From JANQTF01 sp041741415 (lineage in GTDB: Bacteria; Bacteroidota; Bacteroidia; J057), in NCBI GenBank assembly GCA_041741415.1, contig JBGSKC010000021.1, positions 1-64,000 of the forward strand: 64,000 nucleotides of DNA, written 5' to 3'. This document shows positions 17,220 through 26,346 of this stretch, one piece after another. How positions within the stretch are numbered: position 1 is the stretch's first letter; each line of letters begins with the position of its first letter. Below the pieces are notes generated by a model, which had not been told where the DNA came from, made no database searches, and worked only from the letters and a program-made list of their open reading frames with translations. A program made the position numbers and the translations under genes.

Positions 17220-18281
17220 TCAGCCCAGATCTTCTGCCTTCCATTTCGCACCGGGGTCCCGGTCAAGCATTGCTTTCCAGGCCTGGGCTTGTTGCGGGCT
17301 GATGCCCGTCAGTTCCGTGACAAGGGAAAGCTCGAGACCGGCTTCCAGCCCGCGGCGAAAAACTTCGAAGGCTTTTTCAAGAGAACCTTCGGTTTTGCCT
17401 TTCATTTTACCAACTGCCATACCCTGCTCAATTCCCTGCTCAATTCCTTTCCCAAGTCCCTCCCTGATTCCTTCCTGTCTGCCTTTTTTGATAGCATCAG
17501 CCTCCACATCCTGGAACATCAATTCGTAAATGCTCACGAATTTTTCCTGCTTGGACTGGTTCAGCTTTTTGATTGCGCTCATGAAATTGTTCTTGTTGGT
17601 TACACCCGCCCTTAAATATAGCAAAACCTGCCGATACAGGTACTTCACTGTCTCATTTGATGCTGATTTTTCAGGGTCCATGCCCTCCAGAATCAGATCC
17701 AATTTTTTTACAACGCTTTCCTCCCGGCTCAGTTTCATGGACAGGGTAAGGCTTCGAAGAAGGTCTCCTTTTTGCAGGAGATCTTCTTCGCTGTAGTTGT
17801 TGAGATCGGAGAGAATAAAGCGAACCCGGGGCAAAAGGCCCCGAACGAGATCGTTAAGCCCGTCAAAGTCGCCCTCTATTTCCCGCTCCTTCCATTTTTT
17901 GGGCCCGTGATAAATTACGACGAGCAGCACCGGGCGAAACTTTTTCTGAAAACCAGGCTCCAGGGTTTGGGAATAATAAGCATTCGCCTGATAGCGAAGC
18001 AATTGTAGCCACAAAAATCGAGGTGGATAACTCTTGTGCTCAAACAGGAGGGTAAACTCCCATTCTTTTTTTGAGGAGCCGCATCGATACACCACATCTG
18101 CCAAATGCTCCTTCATGTCTTCGTCCAGAAAACTCTCCTTTTGCAGATGAAGCGTGGAGGGGTCTAAGCTTTGGCTCAGTTCTTTAGGCAAAAAATACTC
18201 TATGTATTCCTGCGCTACTGCCGGCACGGAGAAAGTGGCGCGGAAAAAGCGGTCATGCCGCCGCGAATCAGACTTACTCAT
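17220..18281 (-). CDS. Rpn-family recombination-promoting nuclease
   Basis: About 353 residues from MSKSDSRRHDRFF (18281); an ATG six codons upstream is possible. It is a PD-(D/E)xK nuclease of the Rpn/YhgA type, formerly annotated as a transposase. The active-site region reads HLADVVYRC then FTLLFEHKSYP, with the conserved aspartate and the E-x-K pair. The C-terminal part has the usual tail of G-rich charged repeats (GIREGLGKGIEQGIEQG) before a helical end. Rpn proteins cut DNA and raise recombination frequency, and they vary in copy number by tandem tail changes. It is a stand-alone gene, possibly acquired. Confidence 0.85.
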   Translation of the reverse strand: MSKSDSRRHDRFFRATFSVPAVAQEYIEYFLPKELSQSLDPSTLHLQKESFLDEDMKEHLADVVYRCGSSKKEWEFTLLFEHKSYPPRFLWLQLLRYQANAYYSQTLEPGFQKKFRPVLLVVIYHGPKKWKEREIEGDFDGLNDLVRGLLPRVRFILSDLNNYSEEDLLQKGDLLRSLTLSMKLSREESVVKKLDLILEGMDPEKSASNETVKYLYRQVLLYLRAGVTNKNNFMSAIKKLNQSKQEKFVSIYELMFQDVEADAIKKGRQEGIREGLGKGIEQGIEQGMAVGKMKGKTEGSLEKAFEVFRRGLEAGLELSLVTELTGISPQQAQAWKAMLDRDPGAKWKAEDLG

Positions 18282-18285
18282 TGAA

Positions 18286-18316
18286 CAAACATACAACAAA
18301 AATAAATATTTACCAA
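18286..18316 (-). promoter_or_regulatory. Possible Bacteroidota promoter of the Rpn gene
   Basis: Read on the minus strand, a TTG (CAA at 18314-18316) lies 20 nt before TATGTTTG (18286-18293), the consensus spacing. The -7 element ends five bases before the ATG at 18281, so the transcript would be nearly leaderless. A second match, TATTTTTG (18297-18304), lies just upstream and would give a normal short leader. Confidence 0.35.
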
Positions 18317-18464
18317 AATTAATAGCTTATTGCCAATATTTTTTGGAAAATATTTCCCTCCGGTTCCTGCATAAACCCGGCATTGCCATGACCAGCAGGA
18401 AGGCCATGCCTGGAATTTTTCCTATCTTCCAACCCATAAAGAAACCACTATCAACTCCTCGCCC

Positions 18465-19928
18465 ATGTCCAACCGCCGAGACTTTCTCAAAAAAAGCGCC
18501 CTCGCCGCCGCAGGCTTCACAATCGTCCCGCGCCATGTGCTGGGCCGCGGCTACCTGGCTCCTTCCGACAAACTCAACCTCGCCTCCATCGGTGCCGGTG
18601 GTAAAGGTGCCTCCGACATCCGCAACGCCTGGAACGACGACAAGGAAAATGTGGTGGCCCTGTGCGACATCGACAGCACCCGCGCTGGCGATTCCATCCG
18701 CAAATGGCCCCGGGCCAAGCTCTACCACGACTACCGCAGGATGTTTGAGGAAATGAAAGACGGCATTGATGCTGTCACAATTTCTGCCCCCGACCACATC
18801 CACGGGGTCGCCGCAATGGCTGCCATGCAACTGGGCATTCATGTGTATGTCCAAAAACCGCTTACCCACAACATTTCTGAAACCCGCAAGCTCACCGAGG
18901 CCGCCCGCGAATACAAAATCGTTTCTCAAATGGGCAACCAGGGTGCCTCGCTCCCTGAGCAGGTTCAAATGATGGAATGGTTTTCTAAGGGCCTCATCGG
19001 AACAGTGAACACCATCTATGCCTGGACCGACCGCCCTGTGTGGCCGCAGGGAATTCCAGTTCCCAAAGGCAAAGAGCGCCCTTCTCACATCAGCAACGAG
19101 CAGTGGGATTGCTTCATCGGCCCCGCCGAGTACGTCGATTATGACCCGCTTTACCACCCCTTCAAATGGCGGGGCTGGTGGAACTTCGGCACCGGCGCTC
19201 TCGGCGACATGGGCTGCCACATGTTCGACCCCGCTTTCCGCGTGCTGGGCCTCGGCTATCCTACCGAAGTTGAGTGCAGCGTGGGGCAAATTTTCCTCCA
19301 GGACTGGGTGCCAGAATTCATTCCACAAGGCTGCCCGCCCTCCTCAAGTGTTCAGCTAAGGTTCCCTGCTTCCGAGAAAAACCCTGTGCCTGTGACCATG
19401 TTCTGGAGCGATGGCGGCATTCGCCCCTTCCACCCCGACCTCATTCCACCGGAAGTGGGCCTGGGTACTGAAGACAGCGCCAATGGCGTGATGCTCATCG
19501 GAACCAAAGGAATCATCACCTGCGGCGTGTATGGAGCCACGCCGAAGCTCTATCTGCCCGGCGAGGAAGTGCAAACCATGCCCAAGGAGTACGATTCCGC
19601 TTTTGACGGAGGCCGCAAGTACAGCAAACTGCCCGAGCACGGCCACCAGGTGTACTGGACCGATGCCATCAAGGCAGGCTTTGGCAGCGCCGAGCACAAG
19701 GCCCTCACCTCCAGCTTCGACTACTCAGGCCCGCTCACCGAGGCCGTGCTGATGGGCAACCTCGCCATTCGCAGCTACCAGACCTTCGCCAAGACAACGG
19801 GCAACCGCCGGGAATTCTATGGCCGACGCAAGTTGCTCTGGGATGGAAAGGCAATGAAAATCACCAATTTCGACGACGCCAATGAGTTTGTTGGCAGGGA
19901 ATACAGGAAAGGCTGGGAAATGCCGTAG
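18465..19928 (+). CDS. Gfo/Idh/MocA-family oxidoreductase with Tat signal
   Basis: 487 residues. The N-terminus NRRDFLKKSALAAAGF is a twin-arginine signal, so the folded enzyme is exported to the periplasm. The Rossmann part has LASIGAGGKGASDIRNAW. The MocA-type lysine-proline motif is VYVQKPLTHNISETRKL. The C-terminal alpha/beta domain has GTGALGDMGCHMFDP. It binds NAD(P) and probably oxidises or reduces a sugar or sugar derivative. Exported members are common in Bacteroidota and Planctomycetes. The next gene is a sugar porter, but a terminator at 20000-20041 separates them. Substrate unknown. Confidence 0.88.
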   Translation: MSNRRDFLKKSALAAAGFTIVPRHVLGRGYLAPSDKLNLASIGAGGKGASDIRNAWNDDKENVVALCDIDSTRAGDSIRKWPRAKLYHDYRRMFEEMKDGIDAVTISAPDHIHGVAAMAAMQLGIHVYVQKPLTHNISETRKLTEAAREYKIVSQMGNQGASLPEQVQMMEWFSKGLIGTVNTIYAWTDRPVWPQGIPVPKGKERPSHISNEQWDCFIGPAEYVDYDPLYHPFKWRGWWNFGTGALGDMGCHMFDPAFRVLGLGYPTEVECSVGQIFLQDWVPEFIPQGCPPSSSVQLRFPASEKNPVPVTMFWSDGGIRPFHPDLIPPEVGLGTEDSANGVMLIGTKGIITCGVYGATPKLYLPGEEVQTMPKEYDSAFDGGRKYSKLPEHGHQVYWTDAIKAGFGSAEHKALTSSFDYSGPLTEAVLMGNLAIRSYQTFAKTTGNRREFYGRRKLLWDGKAMKITNFDDANEFVGREYRKGWEMP

Positions 19929-19999
19929 GCAAAGATGACAGTGATGAAAGAGGGGAGTTGCAAAGGGAGTTGAGGGGCTGCTGCCAGCATTGTGAAACC

Positions 20000-20041
20000 A
20001 GGGCTGTATCCGCCGAAAGGGGATGCAGCCCCTCTTTTTTT
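20000..20041 (+). terminator. Terminator after the oxidoreductase
   Basis: GGGCTG (20001-20006) pairs with CAGCCC (20026-20031), extended by ATCC with GGAT inside. Seven T residues begin at 20035. It follows the oxidoreductase stop by about 70 nt. Confidence 0.6.
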
Positions 20042-20092
20042 ACAAGAACAAAATCAAGTATATTCGCTACTCATCATTTTCCAAACGATCGA

Positions 20093-21430
20093 ATGAAACT
20101 ACTCTACTGGTCCATCACGGTTGCCATGGCAGGCTTCCTGTTTGGCTTTGACACGGTTGTCATCTCCGGTGCCGAGCAGGCGCTGCAACAACTTTGGAGC
20201 GGAAACACCCTTTGGGGCGACAATGATCTTTTTCACGGCCTCGTGGTGATGTCGTCGGCACTGTGGGGAACCGTGGTGGGAGCCTTGTTTGGAAGCATCC
20301 CAACCAACAAGCTGGGCAGAAAAAAGACCCTGATCTGGATCGGGATCTTCTACCTGGTCTCTGCGGTGGGGTCGGCCCTGGTAAGCGAGCCATGGGCGTT
20401 TGCCTTTTTCCGCTTCCTGGGCGGACTGGGAGTTGGCGCTTCCACAATTGCTGCACCAGCCTACGTGTCGGAGATTGCCCCGGCATCCAAGCGGGGGCGA
20501 CTTGTGGCCTTGTACCAGTTCAACATCGTGCTGGGGATCCTCGTGGCCTTTTTGTCAAATTTCCTGCTCAAAGACGTTGGCGAACAGGCCTGGCGATGGA
20601 TGATCGGGGTGGAAGCCGTTCCCGCTTTGATTTATACCCTGATGGTGTTTACTGTTCCCAAAAGCCCCCGCTGGTTGCTGATCAGAAAAAAGGACCGCGC
20701 TGCCGCAGCAGCCACCCTCAGAATCATTGACCCTTCGGCGAATGCTGAGGAGGAAATTGAGCGGATCCTGGCCGAGCACCGCGCCACCCAGGGAAAAAAG
20801 GAATCCATTTTCACCAACGCCTTCCGCTTCCCGCTCATGCTTGCCTTTCTGGTCGCCTTTTTCAACCAGCTTTCTGGTATCAACGCCTTTCTCTACTATG
20901 CCCCCCGCATCTTCGAAATGGCTGGCATGGAAAAAAGCGGTGCCCTGCTCAGCAGCATCGGCATTGGTGCCACCAACCTCATTTTTACCCTGATCGGGGT
21001 GTCTCTGATCGATCGGTTTGGGCGAAAGCAACTCATGTACATCGGATCGGTGGGGTATATTCTCTCACTGAGCATGGTAGCAGTGGCCTTTTTGCTGCAA
21101 TGGAAGGGAATGGCTGTTCCCGGCTTTTTGTTCCTGTTTATCGCAGCCCATGCCATCGGGCAGGGGACTGTGATCTGGGTATTCATTGCCGAAATTTTTC
21201 CCAACCACCTCCGCGCCGACGGGCAGGCCTTCGGCAGTTCGGTTCACTGGGTGCTGGCTGCGGCCATTCCGGCCCTCATCCCCAAGCTGTTCAGCTCGGT
21301 TGGAGCAGCACCTGTGTTTGCTTTTTTCGCTTTCATGATGGTGCTCCAGCTCGTGTTTGTGTGGAAAATCATGCCCGAAACCAAAGGCCGCACCCTGGAA
21401 GAACTGGGCCTGAGCATGTCAAAGCGTTGA
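20093..21430 (+). CDS. MFS sugar porter
   Basis: 445 residues from MKLLYWSITVAMAG (20093). The frame is open for 45 codons upstream, but that part includes the preceding terminator. It has twelve membrane segments. Sugar-porter signatures are FGFDTVVISGAEQAL in TM1, the loop NKLGRKKTLIWIG, RFLGGLGVGAS, YVSEIAPASKRGRLVALYQF, FNQLSGINAFLYYAPRIFE in TM7, DRFGRKQLM, and the end PETKGRTLEELG. These fit the XylE/GLUT-like family, usually H+/sugar symporters for hexoses. It lies 52 nt before the GH32 gene in the same direction, which suggests uptake of fructose or a related sugar released by that enzyme. Confidence 0.9.
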   Translation: MKLLYWSITVAMAGFLFGFDTVVISGAEQALQQLWSGNTLWGDNDLFHGLVVMSSALWGTVVGALFGSIPTNKLGRKKTLIWIGIFYLVSAVGSALVSEPWAFAFFRFLGGLGVGASTIAAPAYVSEIAPASKRGRLVALYQFNIVLGILVAFLSNFLLKDVGEQAWRWMIGVEAVPALIYTLMVFTVPKSPRWLLIRKKDRAAAAATLRIIDPSANAEEEIERILAEHRATQGKKESIFTNAFRFPLMLAFLVAFFNQLSGINAFLYYAPRIFEMAGMEKSGALLSSIGIGATNLIFTLIGVSLIDRFGRKQLMYIGSVGYILSLSMVAVAFLLQWKGMAVPGFLFLFIAAHAIGQGTVIWVFIAEIFPNHLRADGQAFGSSVHWVLAAAIPALIPKLFSSVGAAPVFAFFAFMMVLQLVFVWKIMPETKGRTLEELGLSMSKR

Positions 21431-21482
21431 ACTTCGGAAGCTGTTTCCGGTTCATCCTCTCAACCTCTTTCATCTGTTTCCC

Positions 21483-23024
21483 ATGAACATCTTCCTGGTT
21501 CTCCTCCTCCTGGTCACCAGCCTGCTCGCCTGTGAGTCGCCACAGCCGCAGGCAGGCAGCACAGCACCTGCCCGGTACAGCGAGCCGCACCGGCCCCAGT
21601 TTCATTTTTCGCCCGACTCCATGTGGATGAACGACCCCAACGGCATGGTCTTTTTCGACGGCGAATACCACCTCTTTTACCAGTTCTACCCCGACTCGAC
21701 CGTTTGGGGGCCTATGCACTGGGGCCACGCTGTCTCGAGAGACATGGTTCGCTGGGAGCATTTGCCCATTGCCCTTTACCCCGACTCCCTGGGCTATATT
21801 TTTTCAGGCAGTGCTGTGATTGATCATCGCAACACGAGCGGCTTCGGCGATGGCAGCACCCCGCCCATGGTGGCCATTTTTACCCAGCATGACATAGCAG
21901 GGGAACAGGCAGGCCAAACGGATTATCAGACCCAATCCATTGCCTACAGCCTCGATAAAGGCCGCACCTGGACCAAATACGCCGCCAACCCGGTGATCCC
22001 GAATCCCGGCATCAAGGATTTTCGCGATCCCAAGGTCATCTGGCACGACGCCACAGGGCGCTGGGTGATGGTGCTGGCAGCCTATGACAAGGCCATGTTT
22101 TACACATCGCCCGATCTCAAAACCTGGGCCTATGCCTCCGAATTTGGGATCGAAGGAGACAAGCGTTTGTGGGAATGCCCCGACCTGTTCCCCATGCGGG
22201 CGGCAGGTTCCGACACCATCGCCTGGATTCTGATCACGAGCATACAGCAGCAGGGGCCCAACGGCGGCACTGCCACGAGCTATTTTGTGGGTGATTTTGA
22301 TGGAAATACCTTCACCGCCAACCCCTCAGAGCAGCGCTGGCTGGACCATGGGAAGGACAACTATGCCATGGTAACATGGTCGAATGTGCCGGATGGCCGC
22401 ACCCTGGCCCTTGGCTGGATGAGCAACTGGCAATATGCCCAGGTGGTTCCCACCATGCGCTGGCGAAGCGCCATGACCCTGCCCCGGCACCTGCAACTGT
22501 CTGGAACTTCTGGTGGGCCGATTCTGCGCTCAGCACCTGCCCGGGAGGTGGAAAACTTGCGCGGCCACACCCTGCCTCTGGCTGCAGGCGAAGTGGAGAA
22601 CGGCATGATGAACCTGGCCGAACTCGCTTCTCCTCTGATGGAAATACAATTTCAGTTTTCGCCGGAGCAGAGCAGTGCCCGCCGCTTTGGACTGATCTGG
22701 ACAAACGACGAGGGCGACAGCCTTCGGCTTGGCTTCGACAGGGAGCGGAATGGTTGGTTTGTGGACCGAAGCCAGGCCGGCGCCAGCGATTTTTCAAAAG
22801 AATTTGCGGGGATCCACCTTGGACCCGAGCTGGACTCAGCGAAGCTGGACCTGCGGATTTTCCTGGACTGGTCTTCCCTGGAGGCTTTCTGCGAAGCGGG
22901 CGACGTGAGCTTCACCGAGATTTTTTTTCCGAATGAGCCCATGAAGCACCTGGCGGTGTTTGCAGAGGGTGGCAAAGCCGTGTGGGGGCCTGGCAGCAGG
23001 TGGGAACTCAAGCGGATTTGGTAA
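21483..23024 (+). CDS. GH32 fructan hydrolase (levanase/inulinase type) lipoprotein
   Basis: 513 residues. A signal peptide with lipobox SLLAC (lipidated Cys17) puts it on the membrane, probably facing outward. The five-bladed GH32 catalytic domain has the nucleophile Asp51 in WMNDPNG, the RDP motif near residue 182 (FRDPKV) and the acid/base Glu near 231 (ECPDLF). A C-terminal beta-sandwich (about 375-510) completes the normal architecture. GH32 enzymes hydrolyse beta-fructosidic bonds in levan, inulin or sucrose. The sequence alone does not separate exo-levanase from exo-inulinase. It is probably co-transcribed with the sugar porter; no SusC/D pair is present. Confidence 0.92.
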   Translation: MNIFLVLLLLVTSLLACESPQPQAGSTAPARYSEPHRPQFHFSPDSMWMNDPNGMVFFDGEYHLFYQFYPDSTVWGPMHWGHAVSRDMVRWEHLPIALYPDSLGYIFSGSAVIDHRNTSGFGDGSTPPMVAIFTQHDIAGEQAGQTDYQTQSIAYSLDKGRTWTKYAANPVIPNPGIKDFRDPKVIWHDATGRWVMVLAAYDKAMFYTSPDLKTWAYASEFGIEGDKRLWECPDLFPMRAAGSDTIAWILITSIQQQGPNGGTATSYFVGDFDGNTFTANPSEQRWLDHGKDNYAMVTWSNVPDGRTLALGWMSNWQYAQVVPTMRWRSAMTLPRHLQLSGTSGGPILRSAPAREVENLRGHTLPLAAGEVENGMMNLAELASPLMEIQFQFSPEQSSARRFGLIWTNDEGDSLRLGFDRERNGWFVDRSQAGASDFSKEFAGIHLGPELDSAKLDLRIFLDWSSLEAFCEAGDVSFTEIFFPNEPMKHLAVFAEGGKAVWGPGSRWELKRIW

Positions 23025-23093
23025 CGCCCTGGCGATCAGGAGGTTTGTCAGGCTAATGATTCCCTCAGGCGAATGAGCAGGGCTTTCGGGGGG

Positions 23094-24713
23094 TTAGTTG
23101 GCTAAGGCAGCAGCCTCGGGAAGGAGGTCTAAGGCTTTCAGGAACTGGTTATCGCTTTCGAGCAGAACAGGGTAGAAAGCGTCGTCGCTGTTAAACAAAT
23201 GCCGCCCAATAAAAGCCTTGATCCTGTTGTCGATGAAGCGTTTGGAAGTGCGGTAATCGCTGGCAGCCCACGGCACTCCCTGCTCCTCTGCAAAGCGCAC
23301 GAATGCCTGAATCAGGCTGGCGTCAGGCCGGAAGGATTGAACAAATGCCTGGGGCGTTGGGTAGGTCGCCATCAGGCCGGGGTGCTTGTCAACGTAGTCG
23401 AAGGAAAAGAGGCGAAAAACGTCCTTTACCCGCAAATCGGTGTAATAGGGGCTGTTGCCAGTGGTATCAAGCGGAACAAACACATCGGGATAAATCCCGC
23501 CGCCGCCATACACCGCCCGACCTGCATCTGTGCGAAAGGTAAGGGAATCGGGATGCTCCACCTTCGATTCATCAAACAGCTCTCCCGTTTCAAAGCGATG
23601 CAAAATCTCATCCTCATAGGCTTCGTCTCCCTGGTCGTAGGGCTTTTGAATACATCGGCCAGAGGGGGTGTAGTATTTGGAAATGACGAGGCGCATAGCG
23701 GAGTTGTCGCCAAACTTTTTCGGCACCTGAACGAGGCCTTTTCCAAAGCTGCGAACCCCCACAATGAGGCCCCGGTCGTGATCCTGAACTGCGCCTGCCA
23801 CGATTTCGCTGGCGGAGGCAGAGTTGTAGTCGATGAGGATGAGGAGGGCACCCCGCTCAAAAGCGCCGATGGCGGAGGTGGCAAAATATTCCTGCTTGCT
23901 GGCTGAGGTTCTGCCCACTGTGGAAACGATCAACTGGCCGGAAGGCAGGAACTCGTCAGCAATTTTGTTGGACATGTTCATATAGCCGCCGGGATTGCCG
24001 CGCAGGTCGAGGACGAGATTTTCCATTCCCTGTTCTTTCAGCGTAAGCAGGGCGCTGCGAAATTCCTGGTAGGTGCTTTCGGCAAAACGGGCCACCTTGA
24101 TATAGCCTGTTTTATCGCTTACCATGAAAGAATAATCGATGCTATGAATCGGAATGCGGTCGCGAACCACCCGAAATTCGATCAGCTCGGGGTGGCCCCT
24201 TCGCAGCACAGACAGCACCACTTCGCTACCCTTGGGGCCTTTGAGCCGCCGGAGCACGTCTTCGTTCGTGAGGCCAATTCCCGCTACATTTTCGCCATCC
24301 ACAGCCACAATTCGGTCGCCCGACTGAATACCCAGCTCCATGCTGGGCCCGCCCGGGATAGGCATTTCTACATAAATGGTATCGCGAACCAGATTGAACT
24401 GCACGCCGATGCCGTCGAAGCCGCCCTCGAGTTGTTCTTCCATAACCTCCATCTCTGAAGCCGGAATGTAGAAAGAATGCGGATCGAGGCCGCCCAACAT
24501 GCCCTGAAGTGCATCTTCGATGAGCTTGTTGCGGTCTGGCTCCTCCACATAGTTCTCCTCAATAAATTCGAAGGCCTCTTCCAGCTTGGCCACATCGCCG
24601 CGAAGCGGCAGCCCAACCCCAGACCCACCCCCGCCCCGCAGGTTTACCCCGACAACAAGGCCCAGCAGGATGCAGGAAAGGCCCACCAGCAGATAGCGCA
24701 GCAGTTGATTCAT
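23094..24713 (-). CDS. S41 C-terminal processing peptidase
   Basis: 539 residues. An N-terminal signal anchor (LLRYLLVGLSCILLGLVVG) is followed by a helical region, a PDZ domain (about 85-170, with GGFDGIGVQFN and GDRIVAVDGENVAG), and the tail-specific protease core. The core has the serine near residue 300 (DYNSASASEIVAGAVQD) and the lysine near 323 (RSFGKGLVQVP), the Ser-Lys dyad of CtpA/Prc enzymes. The long C-terminal region (about 385-539) is typical of Bacteroidota homologues. It works in the periplasm on protein C-termini. It converges with the GH32 gene and diverges from the following lipoprotein. Confidence 0.92.
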   Translation of the reverse strand: MNQLLRYLLVGLSCILLGLVVGVNLRGGGGSGVGLPLRGDVAKLEEAFEFIEENYVEEPDRNKLIEDALQGMLGGLDPHSFYIPASEMEVMEEQLEGGFDGIGVQFNLVRDTIYVEMPIPGGPSMELGIQSGDRIVAVDGENVAGIGLTNEDVLRRLKGPKGSEVVLSVLRRGHPELIEFRVVRDRIPIHSIDYSFMVSDKTGYIKVARFAESTYQEFRSALLTLKEQGMENLVLDLRGNPGGYMNMSNKIADEFLPSGQLIVSTVGRTSASKQEYFATSAIGAFERGALLILIDYNSASASEIVAGAVQDHDRGLIVGVRSFGKGLVQVPKKFGDNSAMRLVISKYYTPSGRCIQKPYDQGDEAYEDEILHRFETGELFDESKVEHPDSLTFRTDAGRAVYGGGGIYPDVFVPLDTTGNSPYYTDLRVKDVFRLFSFDYVDKHPGLMATYPTPQAFVQSFRPDASLIQAFVRFAEEQGVPWAASDYRTSKRFIDNRIKAFIGRHLFNSDDAFYPVLLESDNQFLKALDLLPEAAALAN

Positions 24714-24857
24714 GGGGTGAAATTAGCTGGGAAGCACGGGATTGCCAACGGCCTCGCGGGGCGAATCGACAAGAAGTCGAAAAGAAATCGCCGACAGGAA
24801 GGATTTTGCCCTTCTCCGATTCGAAATCCCGGCAAGCTCTTTGCTTTTTGTTTTCCG

Positions 24858-25406
24858 ATGAACACCAGGTCTTCCATGCACAATGTCTCTGTTCTCAGCC
24901 TGAGGGCGCTGTTTTTTTGTCTTCCCCTGATCCTGGCAGCCTGCCAGCCCTACCTGCTTCGGCCCGGGCGGGCAGGACAGATCCGGGTTGGCAAAGATTT
25001 TATGCGCCTCCAGTCGGCAGGCTGGCAGAAGCAGCCGGGCCGGGATACCCTCTTCAACGAAGGCGGCTACCGCTGGCGGGGCCTTGTCTGGGAGCTTGAT
25101 AGCGGGTTGGTCCTGGTAGAGGAGGATTTTATGGGGTTGGGGCGAATCAACAGAATCCGTGTGGAAACGCCTTTATTCCAGACCCGGGGCGGCATTCGGG
25201 TGGGGCAACCCGTTGGACAGATGATGACCCAGCCAGGGCCCTGGACCTGCGTGGAACTGCACGGATACAACCGCCTCGATTTCAGTTCGCCTGCTTTCCC
25301 CGGACTTCATTTTTTGGTGCCGTGGTCTGGAGAAACACCTGAGCCGGGCAGTACTCCATGCGATATTGACCTCAATTTGCCCATCGTTTCCATCGTGCTG
25401 ATGTAA
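24858..25406 (+). CDS. Lipoprotein of unknown function
   Basis: 182 residues from MNTRSSMHNVSV (24858), or 176 from the ATG at 24876. The frame is open far upstream, but only antisense to the protease. The lipobox ILAAC gives a lipidated Cys29. The mature part has short repeated beta elements: RWRGLVWELDSGLVLVEED, INRIRVETPLF, GIRVGQPVGQMM and DIDLNLPIVSIVLM. This resembles small periplasmic domains with a GxxVG turn but matches no family I know. It starts an operon with the two outer-membrane barrel genes (14-nt gap to the next). Confidence 0.7.
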   Translation: MNTRSSMHNVSVLSLRALFFCLPLILAACQPYLLRPGRAGQIRVGKDFMRLQSAGWQKQPGRDTLFNEGGYRWRGLVWELDSGLVLVEEDFMGLGRINRIRVETPLFQTRGGIRVGQPVGQMMTQPGPWTCVELHGYNRLDFSSPAFPGLHFLVPWSGETPEPGSTPCDIDLNLPIVSIVLM

Positions 25407-25420
25407 GAAATGTTTCCTCC

Positions 25421-26335
25421 ATGGTTGCACTTCGCTGCTGTTTGCTGCTTTTGCTCTGCCTTTCCGCCGCCCTCACCCAAGCCCAGCCGCTCAGAATTGG
25501 CCTTGGGCTGCAGGGTGTGGCTTATCTGGGCGACCTTACCGAGCCCGGCACGCTGCCGAAGCGGGTCAATACCGGGTTTGGGCTGAGCCTCGAAAAGGTC
25601 CTGCCCCGCCCCATTGGCTTCTCCTTTCACGCCGGGGCCGGTTCCTTTACCGAGCAGTGGGATGAGCCCGGCAATGCTCCGGGCACGCGCTTCGTGCAAA
25701 CTACCTTCGGGTGGGGCGAATTCCGGGCGCATTACCGACCCTGGCCCGAGGCATCCCTCCAGCCCTTTGTGTCGGCCGGTGCCGGGCTGCTGGCTTTTCA
25801 GCCAAAAAACATCGACGGGTTTGTCTATAACGACACCGCCTTCAACGGGCTGGTGCCCCAGCTCCCCATGGTGATCGGCGGCAGATTTCAGGTGACCCCC
25901 CTGATAGGTTTGGAGCTAAGCTACATTTGGCGATTCACCCCAACCGACTTTCTTGACAACATTGGACCAGGAGGCCCAAGATCCGGGTTTGATGCGCTCC
26001 ATACCTTGTCGCTGGCCGTTCAGGTGAACCTGGCCCCGCCGGAGGAGGTGGCAGAGCATGTACCTGCTCCCCTTCCGGCCGAACCCGCCCAGCCCATTTC
26101 CAGCGAGGAAGCGACCATTCAGGGAGATGAAACGTTATACAATCGGCCCGCAGCCCTCCAGTCGATGGAAGAAGGCATTTTTCTCTACTACGAGGCCAAG
26201 GCCGGAGACACCTTCGAAGGCCTGGCTAAACGATTCCGGGTGCCGCCAGATCTTCTCCGCGAATTGAACTACTTCCCGGGAGAACAGCTGACCAAGGGCG
26301 CTTACCTTCGCATTCCCCACGTTCCCGCTCCATGA
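25421..26335 (+). CDS. Outer-membrane beta-barrel protein with C-terminal LysM
   Basis: 304 residues. A signal peptide (ending AALTQAQ) is followed by alternating amphipathic strands (LRIGLGLQGVAYLGDL, GFSFHAGAGSFTEQW, LQPFVSAGAGLLAFQP, IGLELSYIWRFTPTDFLDNI), typical of an eight-stranded OmpA/OmpW-like barrel. A Pro-rich linker leads to a LysM domain at about 255-300 (YYEAKAGDTFEGLAKRF, LLRELNYFPGEQL, GAYLRIP), which should bind peptidoglycan. The protein probably ties the outer membrane to the cell wall. It is paralogous to the next gene, which lacks LysM. Confidence 0.8.
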   Translation: MVALRCCLLLLLCLSAALTQAQPLRIGLGLQGVAYLGDLTEPGTLPKRVNTGFGLSLEKVLPRPIGFSFHAGAGSFTEQWDEPGNAPGTRFVQTTFGWGEFRAHYRPWPEASLQPFVSAGAGLLAFQPKNIDGFVYNDTAFNGLVPQLPMVIGGRFQVTPLIGLELSYIWRFTPTDFLDNIGPGGPRSGFDALHTLSLAVQVNLAPPEEVAEHVPAPLPAEPAQPISSEEATIQGDETLYNRPAALQSMEEGIFLYYEAKAGDTFEGLAKRFRVPPDLLRELNYFPGEQLTKGAYLRIPHVPAP

Positions 26336-26346
26336 AACCGTGACCG

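Noticed and set aside
17220..18281. Transposase
   Set aside because: The Rpn family was once labelled transposase, but its PD-(D/E)xK motif and lack of inverted repeats argue for a nuclease, not an insertion sequence.
18327..19328. 333-codon open frame on the minus strand
   Set aside because: It is antisense to the Gfo/Idh/MocA gene, which has clear family motifs.
24477..24857. N-terminal extension of the lipoprotein frame
   Set aside because: It lies antisense to the S41 protease and would bury a clear lipoprotein signal peptide.
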